A DNA stretch of 64,000 bases from Advenella mimigardefordensis DPN7 (lineage in GTDB: Bacteria > Pseudomonadota > Gammaproteobacteria > Burkholderiales > Burkholderiaceae_B): the NCBI RefSeq assembly GCF_000521505.1, contig NZ_CP003915.1, positions 992,001 through 1,056,000 on the forward strand, written 5' to 3'. Made by a program: the position numbers and the translations under genes. Of the stretch, positions 9,845-17,199 are shown piece by piece (within the stretch, counting starts at the first letter, position 1; each line of letters begins with the position of its first letter). The notes beneath the pieces are model-generated. The model searched no databases. It was not told the DNA's origin and saw only the letters and a program-made list of their open reading frames with translations.

Positions 9845-10069
9845 TGCAGGATGCCTCGCGGCATTGGAACCTGCTGGGTCTGGCCGCGCGGGCGCCCGCC
9901 CGATGAACGATCCGGGCGAGAACGCAAAAAAGGAAAAACCGGCTGCGCTGGCCGCCGTAATAGGAGCGGCGCGGCAGCAGCCCTGGGTGCTGATGGCTGT
10001 GGCGAACGACCGACAAATCCGGTGTATTCAGAACCGACAGCGCCCGGGCGTATGGAACCTGAGGGCCGC

Positions 10070-10462
10070 TTAGGCCTTGCGGCTGTTGTCTATACTGAAG
10101 GCGCCAGCGCCGGCCGCAGCGATAAACAGGAAAATGAAGCTATAAAGCACAACCGTTTCGCCACCGTTCATCAGCGGGAACAGCGCATTGCCCTGAGGGG
10201 CGTGAGCATAGAAATAAGCGACTGCTGTCATGCCGGATGCGATGAATGCTGCGAAACGAGTGAACAGACCCAGAATAAGCAAAATGCCGGCAACCAGTTC
10301 GATCATACCGGCGATGCCAGGCATGGACAGTGCCTGCAGATTGTCGAACATTTCAATGTGAGGCACATGGAAGTATTTGGCAGTACCGTGCAGGACCAGG
10401 GTATAGCCTGAAACGATACGAAGCAGGGCAAGGGCGTAGGGAACCAGATGGTCTGTTTTCAT
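10070..10462 (-). CDS. DoxX-family membrane protein
   Basis: 130 residues with four predicted helices and the DoxX pattern: LALLRIVSGYTLVLHGTAKYF in helix 1, PGIAGMIELVAGILLILGL in helix 2 and FLFIAAAGAGAFSID at the C-terminus. DoxX proteins are small inner-membrane proteins linked to oxidative or thiol stress and often sit beside LigB-type dioxygenases, pirins and LysR regulators, as here. No catalytic function is claimed. Divergent from the LysR gene across 281 bp. Confidence 0.85.
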   Translation of the reverse strand: MKTDHLVPYALALLRIVSGYTLVLHGTAKYFHVPHIEMFDNLQALSMPGIAGMIELVAGILLILGLFTRFAAFIASGMTAVAYFYAHAPQGNALFPLMNGGETVVLYSFIFLFIAAAGAGAFSIDNSRKA

Positions 10463-10639
10463 GATTAATCCTTAAGTCAGGTGAATAATCGATACGGCGG
10501 ATGCCTTGTAAGACTTTATCGACAATTGCAATAAATCACAATTGAACTATGCGCCAGCAAGCGTTCGTCGTATCGGATAACGTGAAAAACAGTGTAATCG
10601 TATTTGATCAGGGAATATATACTGATATTATTAACGAAC

Positions 10640-10658
10640 CATTTCCTGTGAGGAAATG
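10640..10658. promoter_or_regulatory. Perfect palindrome in the doxX-lysR divergent region
   Basis: CATTTCCT and AGGAAATG are exact inverted copies around GTG, about 85 bp before the LysR start. A dyad of this size in a LysR divergent region is a candidate operator for the regulator; inference only. Confidence 0.45.
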
Positions 10659-10675
10659 ATGGTTGCGGCCTATTT

Positions 10676-10703
10676 ACGACGGTCACGTTCGGTGAACGGT
10701 CGT
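10676..10703. promoter_or_regulatory. Imperfect inverted repeat close to the LysR gene
   Basis: ACGACGGTCAC (10676-10686) faces GTGAACGGTCGT (10692-10703), imperfect dyad arms about 40 bp before the LysR start codon. The position suits the autoregulatory site of a LysR-type protein. Confidence 0.35.
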
Positions 10704-10743
10704 TGTACCCGTAAAGAACAGGTGAAATGAGGATATTTTTTGG

Positions 10744-11637
10744 ATGGATACGCTACTCAGTATCAAAGTATTCTGTGAAGTGGTGCGTGCCGGCAGCTTT
10801 AATGCCGCAGCCCGCCATTTGGGGATATCCAATCCCATGGCAAGCAAGCACGTAGTGCATCTGGAGCAGCATGTGGGGGCGCGCCTGTTGCATCGCACCA
10901 GTCGCAAGCTGAGCCTGACTGAAGCCGGTCGGCTGTACTATGACAAATGTATTGATGCTCTGGATGTGCTGGATCAGGCCGAAGCCGTGCTGGGCGATCG
11001 CCACGGCGAGCCCAGTGGAGTGTTGCGGGTAACGGCACCGGTGTGGTTTGCCAGTAACCGTATCGCCCAGCTGCTGGTGCAATATCAGAACCGGTACCCC
11101 AGGGTGGTGCTTGATCTTTACCTGACAAACAGCAAGATTGAGCTGGCCGAGGCGGGGATGGATCTGGCAATACGGGTAACACATGATCCCGAACCGCAAC
11201 TGATCGTGCGCAAGGTCGGGCAGGTGCCGCTGGTGCTGGTGTCCAGTCCGGACTATATCGGCCGCATGGGCCAGCCACAGTCGGTCCAGGACTTGGAGCG
11301 TTTCGGCGCGGTCATGCCCAATTATCGTGATCGCAATGATTATCTGCTGCAGGGGCCAGCAGGCACGCTGAAATTTCAGCTGCAGAGCCTGATGAAGGTG
11401 AGTGACACGACATTAAGCCGTAAATTGGTGCTGGCCGGCATGGGCGTTGCCATGCTGCCAGCGTGGCTGGTGGAAGACGATCTGCGCCAAGGACGCTTGT
11501 TGCGACTGCTGCCCGACCATGAGAGCCCGCCGCTGGATATTTTTGCAAGCTACATGAGTCGCCAGTACCAAACCGGCAAAGTGCGCAGCTTTATTGATTT
11601 TTTCTCTGAAGCCATGGCGGGATCGACTGTCCAGTAG
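10744..11637 (+). CDS. LysR-family transcriptional regulator
   Basis: 297 residues. N-terminal winged helix-turn-helix (about residues 1-60: FCEVVRAGSFNAAARHLG, then SKHVVHLEQHVGARLLHRTSR) and a substrate-binding domain after it. Divergent from doxX and the dioxygenase gene, so these two are the likely targets. Its coinducer is unknown; regulators in this setting often respond to redox-active or aromatic compounds. Spacing and two dyads in the 281-bp divergent region fit the usual LysR control scheme. Confidence 0.9.
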   Translation: MDTLLSIKVFCEVVRAGSFNAAARHLGISNPMASKHVVHLEQHVGARLLHRTSRKLSLTEAGRLYYDKCIDALDVLDQAEAVLGDRHGEPSGVLRVTAPVWFASNRIAQLLVQYQNRYPRVVLDLYLTNSKIELAEAGMDLAIRVTHDPEPQLIVRKVGQVPLVLVSSPDYIGRMGQPQSVQDLERFGAVMPNYRDRNDYLLQGPAGTLKFQLQSLMKVSDTTLSRKLVLAGMGVAMLPAWLVEDDLRQGRLLRLLPDHESPPLDIFASYMSRQYQTGKVRSFIDFFSEAMAGSTVQ

Positions 11638-11660
11638 CGGCCGATAAAGGTGCGTATTGT

Positions 11661-11689
11661 AAAAAAGAGGGTGAGTAATCAATTCACCC
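11661..11689 (-). terminator. Leftward intrinsic terminator, possible end of a small RNA
   Basis: Read on the minus strand: GGGTGA, 9-nt loop, TCACCC, then TC and TTTTTT (stem halves at 11684-11689 and 11669-11674). There is no leftward protein gene to its right that needs it, so it either shields lysR from antisense reading or ends a short transcript that starts near the Fur box about 60-80 nt upstream. Confidence 0.6.
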
Positions 11690-11740
11690 CCGTTCACCCG
11701 CTTCAACTGTGGCGACATCCTGTTCGCGCATCGCATACAA
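11669..11740 (-). ncRNA. Candidate Fur-controlled small RNA (speculative)
   Basis: A leftward transcript beginning just after the Fur-like box at 11741-11763 and stopping at the terminator above would be roughly 70-80 nt, the size range of RyhB/PrrF-type iron-responsive small RNAs. No convincing -35/-10 pair was found on this strand, so the call rests only on the pairing of box and terminator and on the lack of any leftward gene. Confidence 0.25.
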
Positions 11741-11763
11741 AATAATGAATAAGAATCATTATC
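11741..11763. promoter_or_regulatory. Fur box
   Basis: AATAATGAATAAGAATCATT followed by ATC: an AT-rich dyad built on AATGA...TCATT that matches the Fur consensus core on both arms. It lies about 245 bp before the ABC transporter start and could serve that operon, a leftward small RNA, or both. Confidence 0.65.
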
Positions 11764-11858
11764 TATTGGGAACAATCCAGCTACCCGAAATAGACCCCGA
11801 TTACCCGGATCGGTATTGAAGTTTGAAACAGCGATATTTCTTTTTGCCTGAAAAATGG

Positions 11859-11896
11859 TTCGCATGCGGGGGATGGCTTTACCGAATCGGGTAGAG
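11859..11896 (+). promoter_or_regulatory. Third, weaker copy of the receptor leader motif
   Basis: TTCGCATGCGGGGGATGGC agrees at 15 of 19 positions with the leader of the first TonB receptor (17109-17127), and GGGTAG follows near the place of GGGGTGG. It precedes the ABC transporter genes by about 110 bp. Proposed as a binding site of the AraC regulator of this locus; inference from shared position and sequence. Confidence 0.4.
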
Positions 11897-12007
11897 AAAA
11901 TCGCGGGGCTTTTTTTATCCTTCTTCCGTAGCGAGACAGATGCAAGGCGGATACGCCACGCAGTCTCAGGGGTTTCTATTTGTCATTTTTTTCGGAGGAA
12001 CAGCGGC

Positions 12008-13789
12008 ATGTCCAAGACTAGCAACAGCGCATCCTGGTCTGTTCTGAATACGCTGCTGCGTGGCCATCGCATACCACTGGGCATGGCGATCATGCTCGCG
12101 GCGGTCGCTGCTGCGCTGGAGCTGGTTCCTTTCCTGATTCTTTGCTATTCAGTAGCGGCCTTGCCCGGGCTGCCCGATGCCTACGTTTTCTTCCAATTGG
12201 CAGGCTGGCTGGCGCTGGCACTGGCGGGAAAATACATCGTCTATTCACTGGCCTATTTTCTCAGCCACCAGACAGCCTATCGCGTGCTGATGGACACACG
12301 CCAGATTCTGGTCCGGCGCCTGGCCAGGGCGCCACTGCCCTGGCTGCAGCAGCACAATTCTGGCGTCCTGAATCAGCTTGTCATGCAGGATGTGGAGCGC
12401 ATAGAGCAATTCATTGCGCATCATCTCGTGGAGATGATGGCGGCATTTGCGGCCTCGGTCCTCGTCATTTCAGTATTGTGGTGGGTCGACTGGCGCCTTG
12501 CCCTGGCAGCTCTGGCAGCCCCTTTGCTGGCCGCCGTGATCCAGGCCATCGCCATGCGGAACGTGGGCCAATATATGACCGAATACCAGCAGGCTATCGG
12601 GGAACTGAACGGAGCGTCAGTTGAATATCTGCGCAGCATGCCTGTCATGAAAACATTCAATCAGGGCGCGCATTCCTTTGCTCGCATGCGCAACGGGCTG
12701 TCGCGGTATCATGATCTGGTTCAACGTATTACCCGCGGCACCGTTCCAGGCTGGTCTCTGTTCGTCGTGATGCTCAATGCCAATATTGTCGTTTTGCCTA
12801 TCGGACTTTGGCTTATGCACGAACAACAGATTGATCTGACGGGCATGCTGATTGCTATTGTGCTTGGCAATGGCATGGTCCGGCCACTGATGAAATTGAT
12901 GCGGTTCCAGACGCAGATCAGAGAGATTCTCGGTGGCGTGCAGCGTATGCAACCGGTTCTGTCTATGCAAGAATGCCAGTCGGAAACTCGACAAACCTTA
13001 ACGTCGTCTGGTGTGCAATTGTCGGGGATTAACGTGACTTACGGTAGCCGGCCGGTGCTGAGCGACGTGTCGTTCCCGATTCCTGCGGGTCGGGTGACTG
13101 CGCTGGTGGGGCCATCGGGCGCCGGCAAAAGCACCATTGCCAGTCTGTTAGGCGGGTTGATCGAACCGGATCAGGGGCACATACTGGTTGGCGACTGTCG
13201 GTTGGCAAACATCGGGGATGCGCAGCGCTGCGCCACGATTGCCGTTGTCGCACAGGACGCCTTTCTGTTTCGGGGAACGCTGCTCTCGAATTTAAAGCTG
13301 GGCCAGCCCGAAGCCAGTGACAACCAGGTTCGTCAGGCCTTGCGTGTCGCTCAGGCCGAAGCGTTTGTCAACGCCTTACCTGAAGGGTGGCATACGCATG
13401 TCGGCGAACGGGGGCTGACACTGTCTGGTGGCGAACGCCAGCGTCTTGCCGTGGCGCGGGCATTGCTGGCAAATACACCGATTCTGGTGCTGGACGAAAG
13501 TACGGCATTTGCCGATAGCAGAACCGAACAGCATTTCTACGAAGCGTTGCACAGGACCTATCCCGATCTGACCGTGCTGACGATTGCGCATCGTCTTTAT
13601 TCCGTGAAAGATGCGGCAAATATTGTCGTTTTGGATCACGGCAGCGTCGTCGGTTCTGGCAGTCACGCCAGTTTGCTGCAGACCTGTACCTTGTACCGAC
13701 AAATGTGGCAGGCGCAGGCATCGCAGCAATCAAGGGACGACAGCCAGACAAGGTTTGTCGTTCCACCAGGAGAAAAAGAGCATGCCTGA
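12008..13789 (+). CDS. ABC transporter, fused membrane and ATPase domains (YbtP/IrtA-like), first half
   Basis: 593 residues. Six-helix type IV exporter-fold membrane domain followed by an ATPase domain with Walker A GPSGAGKST, signature LSGGERQRLAVARA, Walker B with LVLDESTAF and the H-loop AHRLYS. The STAFADS text after Walker B is typical of the YbtP/YbtQ and IrtAB group, exporter-fold proteins that import or process ferric siderophores at the inner membrane. Start chosen at the ATG with GGAGGA upstream. Overlaps the second half by 8 nt; the two should form a heterodimer. Confidence 0.85.
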   Translation: MSKTSNSASWSVLNTLLRGHRIPLGMAIMLAAVAAALELVPFLILCYSVAALPGLPDAYVFFQLAGWLALALAGKYIVYSLAYFLSHQTAYRVLMDTRQILVRRLARAPLPWLQQHNSGVLNQLVMQDVERIEQFIAHHLVEMMAAFAASVLVISVLWWVDWRLALAALAAPLLAAVIQAIAMRNVGQYMTEYQQAIGELNGASVEYLRSMPVMKTFNQGAHSFARMRNGLSRYHDLVQRITRGTVPGWSLFVVMLNANIVVLPIGLWLMHEQQIDLTGMLIAIVLGNGMVRPLMKLMRFQTQIREILGGVQRMQPVLSMQECQSETRQTLTSSGVQLSGINVTYGSRPVLSDVSFPIPAGRVTALVGPSGAGKSTIASLLGGLIEPDQGHILVGDCRLANIGDAQRCATIAVVAQDAFLFRGTLLSNLKLGQPEASDNQVRQALRVAQAEAFVNALPEGWHTHVGERGLTLSGGERQRLAVARALLANTPILVLDESTAFADSRTEQHFYEALHRTYPDLTVLTIAHRLYSVKDAANIVVLDHGSVVGSGSHASLLQTCTLYRQMWQAQASQQSRDDSQTRFVVPPGEKEHA

Positions 13790-15548
13790 ATTTGTGCGCG
13801 CCTGCCTGCGGGTGATCCGGAAAAGCCGCCGGTCTCCTGCGAAAATCTATGTCGGACTGCTGCTGCGCGTCGCGGAACGCGCCTTTTCTATCGCGCCGTA
13901 TTTTCTCGCCTGGTACTGGCTGCTGGACATGCCGCCTTTTGCCGCTGCGACATCAGATCATTTTTCGTGGGCTGTACCTGCGGTCATTCTCGTCGTTCTT
14001 TTGCTTGGACAAATGGCATTTTCATACTTCAGCCAAATGAACAGTTTTCTGGGCAGCTATGACCTGACCTTATCCTATCGCGAACGTCTGATTGATCACC
14101 TGCGACAATTGCCCCTGGGTATTTTTGCTCGCCAGCGTGTCGGGCAATTATCGTCGGTCATGACCGATGATGTTAAACGCCTTGAAGACGTTTTCACCCA
14201 CCTGACTGCCGAATTGTTGGCTGCTGTGTCGGTTCCCGTTCTGTTTGCGATATGCCTGATCTGGGTGGATTGGCGGCTGGCGCTGGCATTGCTGATCACG
14301 TGGCCCTTGGCGCTATTTGCATTGAACGCTGCCAACCGGATCTTTCTGACACTGGGTCGGGGCAAGCAGTTGGCGGTGCAGGAGACCAGTGGCCTGATCG
14401 TTGAATTTATATCCGGCCTTCGGACGTTGCGATTGTTTGGTCGCGCCCACGTCTGGATAGGCCGGCTGGATCAGCGATTTGCGCAGATCCGGCAAGTCAG
14501 CATGGGTGCCGAAGCCTGGGGTGGCGGATCGGTGCAGGCCTATCGGGCCGTTCTGGAACTGGGATTGCTGTTATTGTTGCTTGTGGCCGGGTGGCTCGCC
14601 GGCGACGAGGATTTGACACCGGCCACGTGGCTGCTGTTTGTCCTTGTATCGTACAAAGTATTGGACCCGTTGCTTGATGCGGCCGCCTATCTGGTGGAGT
14701 TGCGTGCCATGCTGCAGGGTGAGGCGCGTCTGCAGAGATTGCTGGACACGCCGGTTCTCAGGGAAGGAGCACGTACCGAGCCGCCGCAGCATTTCAGTGT
14801 GGCGTACAGACAGGTCAGTTTTGCGTATGACAGCAAACTGATTTTACAGGATATTGACTTCGAGGTACCGCAGGGTACGGTCACGGCTATTGTCGGTCCG
14901 TCCGGAGCCGGTAAAAGCAGCTTGCTGCATTTGCTGGCCCGCTTCGATGACCCGCAATCGGGCACCATTTACCTGGGCGGCACAGACCTGAATGCCTGGC
15001 GCAGCGATAGCCTCTATCGTTATTTTGGCTTCGTGTTCCAGGATGTGCAACTATTTGAGGGCAGCATACTTGATAACGTTCGTATCGGACGGGACGGCGC
15101 GAGTGATCGCGAGGTGATTGATGCATGCAGCAGGGCGGGTTGCGACTCGTTCGTGCAGAACCTCCCGGAGGGCTACGCCACGCGCATCGGCGAAAATGGC
15201 CAGCAATTGTCAGGTGGTGAACGCCAGCGCCTGTCGATCGCACGCGCGATACTCAGGGATGCGCCGGTGTTATTGCTCGATGAGGCGACAGCGTCGGTGG
15301 ATGCCCAGTCTCAGCATGACATTGAGCAGGCGTTGGCGTGCCTGAGCGAGGGCAAGACCGTGCTCATGGTTGCGCACCGCCTGAATGCCGTCCGTCATGC
15401 TGATCAGATTCTTGTGCTTGACCAGGGGCGCGTGCATGAGAAAGGCACCCACCAGGAACTGCTGAAGCACGACGGGCTGTATGCAGAGCTATGGCGCAGA
15501 CAGGAGGTGGAAATTCATGTTGAGGCTTGCGGTGACGCAACGAATTGA
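13782..15548 (+). CDS. ABC transporter, fused membrane and ATPase domains (YbtQ/IrtB-like), second half
   Basis: 588 residues with the same fold: membrane domain, then Walker A GPSGAGKSS, signature LSGGERQRLSIARAI, Walker B LLLDEATASVD and H-loop AHRLNA. It starts inside the 3' end of the first ABC gene (8-nt overlap, SD CAGGAG upstream), which fits an obligate heterodimer. In Yersinia the YbtP-YbtQ pair takes iron into the cytoplasm from the imported siderophore complex. Substrate here is inferred from the AraC, receptor and MFS neighbours, not proven. Confidence 0.85.
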   Translation: MPEFVRACLRVIRKSRRSPAKIYVGLLLRVAERAFSIAPYFLAWYWLLDMPPFAAATSDHFSWAVPAVILVVLLLGQMAFSYFSQMNSFLGSYDLTLSYRERLIDHLRQLPLGIFARQRVGQLSSVMTDDVKRLEDVFTHLTAELLAAVSVPVLFAICLIWVDWRLALALLITWPLALFALNAANRIFLTLGRGKQLAVQETSGLIVEFISGLRTLRLFGRAHVWIGRLDQRFAQIRQVSMGAEAWGGGSVQAYRAVLELGLLLLLLVAGWLAGDEDLTPATWLLFVLVSYKVLDPLLDAAAYLVELRAMLQGEARLQRLLDTPVLREGARTEPPQHFSVAYRQVSFAYDSKLILQDIDFEVPQGTVTAIVGPSGAGKSSLLHLLARFDDPQSGTIYLGGTDLNAWRSDSLYRYFGFVFQDVQLFEGSILDNVRIGRDGASDREVIDACSRAGCDSFVQNLPEGYATRIGENGQQLSGGERQRLSIARAILRDAPVLLLDEATASVDAQSQHDIEQALACLSEGKTVLMVAHRLNAVRHADQILVLDQGRVHEKGTHQELLKHDGLYAELWRRQEVEIHVEACGDATN

Positions 15549-15951
15549 TTCCGATAATTTGTTGCGCGATGTCGACCAGGCTTTTCGGTTGGTCAACACT
15601 GCGACCGAAACATTGAATGAGGGCGAGCTGCGATTGTTTTGCGCGCCGCTTTCCCTTGCTTGCGCTGTTCCGCCTGCCTGGCTGGACGCGCACGAGCATA
15701 GCCGGTGTCGGGCCTATCGGTTCGCTGATGATCGCCGACGCCATCTGCTCGCACATGGTATGAAGCGATGGGCAATCGGCAATGTGTTGAATGTTTCGCC
15801 ACGGGACGTGCAATTTACTGTCGATCGACTGGGCAAGCCGACCTTGCCTGGCGACGCAGTGCATTTCAATCTGAGCCATAGCGCAGGCTGGGTCGCATTA
15901 GCGTTATATCGTCAGGCGGCGGCTTGTCTTATCGTTCGACCAGGTGTGTGA
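15517..15951 (+). pseudogene. Truncated phosphopantetheinyl transferase (Sfp/EntD type)
   Basis: 144 residues from an ATG with AGGAGG 9 nt upstream. The part present matches the N-terminal half of Sfp-type transferases: RCRAYRFADDRRRHLLAHGM, GKPTL and FNLSHSAGWVALAL. The reading frame then stops, and only 14 bp remain before the convergent AraC gene, so the GxDxE metal site and the WxxKEA segment are missing and no frame restores them. Without the catalytic site it cannot prime carrier proteins. Such enzymes serve siderophore synthetases; the stump suggests a lost biosynthetic arm. Confidence 0.7.
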
Positions 15952-15965
15952 ATGTGCAGTGTGAC

Positions 15966-16853
15966 TCAACTCAGGGCAAAACGTCTGGCTTCGCTTGGCA
16001 GGACGCCAAACTGCTTGCGAAACGCGGTGCTGAAATGGCTGAAGTTGCTGTAACCGAGCTGTATCGCAGTTTCCGTCACGCTATGTTGCAGTAGCAATCT
16101 GCGCGCGTGTTCCATGCGTTCACGCTGGAACAGGGCATATACACTGACGCCGAACAGGTTTTTGAAGCCTCTCTTGAGCTTGAGCTGGTTTAACCCGGTT
16201 TCCCGGGCCAGTTGCTCGATTGTGGGCGGATTGCTCAGATCGGCCAACAGGCGTTCGCGTGCTGCGAGCAACTGCCTGCGTTCACGGGGAGCAACGCCCG
16301 AGCTGACGGCGTCGGGTTGGAGCGATTTGAGCTGCCACGCCAGAAATTCTAGTGCTGCGGCATGCACCAGCAACGGCGACGTATTATCTTCTGCAAGGAG
16401 CCGTCCCAGCCTGTCTGTGGCATCGCGGATTCGCAGATTGCTGGCATTGCGCATCAGGCAGAAGTCGTTGCCGCAACCTTGGTAAAGCGCTTCGGATTCT
16501 TCTCCGGCCAACTCACACAGCAATTGCGGGGTAATGCGCAGTTCGATATTGCACCAGCCGGCGCTGCAGCCAATCTGGTACCGTTTTCCTGGCGTGAACG
16601 TTGCCAGGATGTCATCGCTGTCAAGTTCAAAACTGCGGCCGTCACACGTGATGCTGGTTGTTCCCCGCAACAGACAATTGAAATGAACCCGGGCATCCGC
16701 ATCGTCTTCCGTTACCGCGTCCATATGCTGACCTGTCTCGAACCGCACGAGCGAGACAGCCAGCCCGGGCTGCAAATCCAGTGTTTTGACAGCGGCACCC
16801 GATGCCGCCACTTTGTGATTATCGAAAAACTCTGTTGAGTTCACAACTTGCAT
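15966..16853 (-). CDS. AraC-family regulator (YbtA/PchR-like)
   Basis: 295 residues. A ligand-sensing N-terminal domain, then a C-terminal double helix-turn-helix: TIEQLARETGLNQLKLKRGFK and the second helix pair SVTETAIQLGYSNFSHFSTAFRK with the AraC end ...FGVLPSEARRF. Regulators of this group (YbtA, PchR) bind the ferri-siderophore and switch on receptor and transporter genes. GAGG precedes the ATG. It is divergent from the first receptor gene, and its own promoter contains a Fur box (17001-17029). Likely iron-starvation activator of the whole locus. Confidence 0.9.
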   Translation of the reverse strand: MQVVNSTEFFDNHKVAASGAAVKTLDLQPGLAVSLVRFETGQHMDAVTEDDADARVHFNCLLRGTTSITCDGRSFELDSDDILATFTPGKRYQIGCSAGWCNIELRITPQLLCELAGEESEALYQGCGNDFCLMRNASNLRIRDATDRLGRLLAEDNTSPLLVHAAALEFLAWQLKSLQPDAVSSGVAPRERRQLLAARERLLADLSNPPTIEQLARETGLNQLKLKRGFKNLFGVSVYALFQRERMEHARRLLLQHSVTETAIQLGYSNFSHFSTAFRKQFGVLPSEARRFALS

Positions 16854-17000
16854 ATTCTTACCTCAAATCTGCATGAACGCTGCGTCCGCATAAGGGGCGT
16901 CTGCCTATAGCGAGGGTCCCAGCCTTGAAGGATGCGGTCTGTGTGCCACTTCCATTCTTTCCCAAATGACCTGGAGGCGAATGCGAGTAGGGCGCATAAA

Positions 17001-17029
17001 AGTATAATGATAATCATTTCTATTAGCAA
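17001..17029 (-). promoter_or_regulatory. Promoter of the AraC gene overlapped by a Fur box
   Basis: On the minus strand TTGCTA (17029-17024) and TATACT (17006-17001) are 17 bp apart, a good sigma-70 promoter pointing at the AraC gene. The Fur-box core ATAATGATAATCATT (17004-17018) fills the spacer and -10, with the central 15 bp equal to the Fur consensus, so iron-loaded Fur should block this promoter. Confidence 0.75.
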
Positions 17030-17103
17030 TAAGAATGACCATTTCTTCGGAAGGTCACCTGCCATTCGCATCGGCAGAGAGGAGAGGCAAGCGTGTTGTT
17101 ACA

Positions 17104-17144
17104 AATAATTCGCTTGCGGGGAGTGTCGATCCTTTTGGGGTGGC
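17104..17144 (+). promoter_or_regulatory. Leader motif of the first TonB receptor (copy 1)
   Basis: 41 bp that match the leader of the second receptor (20551-20591) at 35 positions. Conserved core TTGNGGGG...TGTCGATC, then a second GGG-rich half ending GTGGC about 20 bp later. It lies 56 bp before the chosen receptor start. Proposed as the AraC-regulator operator. Confidence 0.55.
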
Positions 17145-17199
17145 ATGCAAGAAAGAGGGCATTTACGCTTTGGCAGATATCCTCATGGGCCTGTCTTCA

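Larger units (their letters stand above)
11638..12007. other. Intergenic region between the LysR gene and the ABC transporter genes
   Basis: 370 bp without a convincing protein gene. It holds a leftward terminator (11661-11689), a Fur-box-like sequence (11741-11763) and a copy of the receptor leader motif (11859-11896), each listed separately, then the SD of the first ABC gene. An open frame covers much of it but starts without an SD and runs into the ABC gene; I treat it as an over-long start. Confidence 0.6.

Noticed and set aside
11855..12007. Longer N-terminus of the first ABC protein
   Set aside because: The ATG at 12008 has GGAGGA directly upstream and gives a normal exporter-fold start; the extension is not membrane-like and overlaps regulatory sequence.
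13611..13781. Longer N-terminus of the second ABC protein
   Set aside because: Lies within the conserved ATPase domain of the first ABC gene; the ATG at 13782 has its own SD.
15952..15965. Frameshift explanation for the short phosphopantetheinyl transferase
   Set aside because: Only 14 bp lie before the convergent gene, and no frame continues the family sequence, so it is a deletion.
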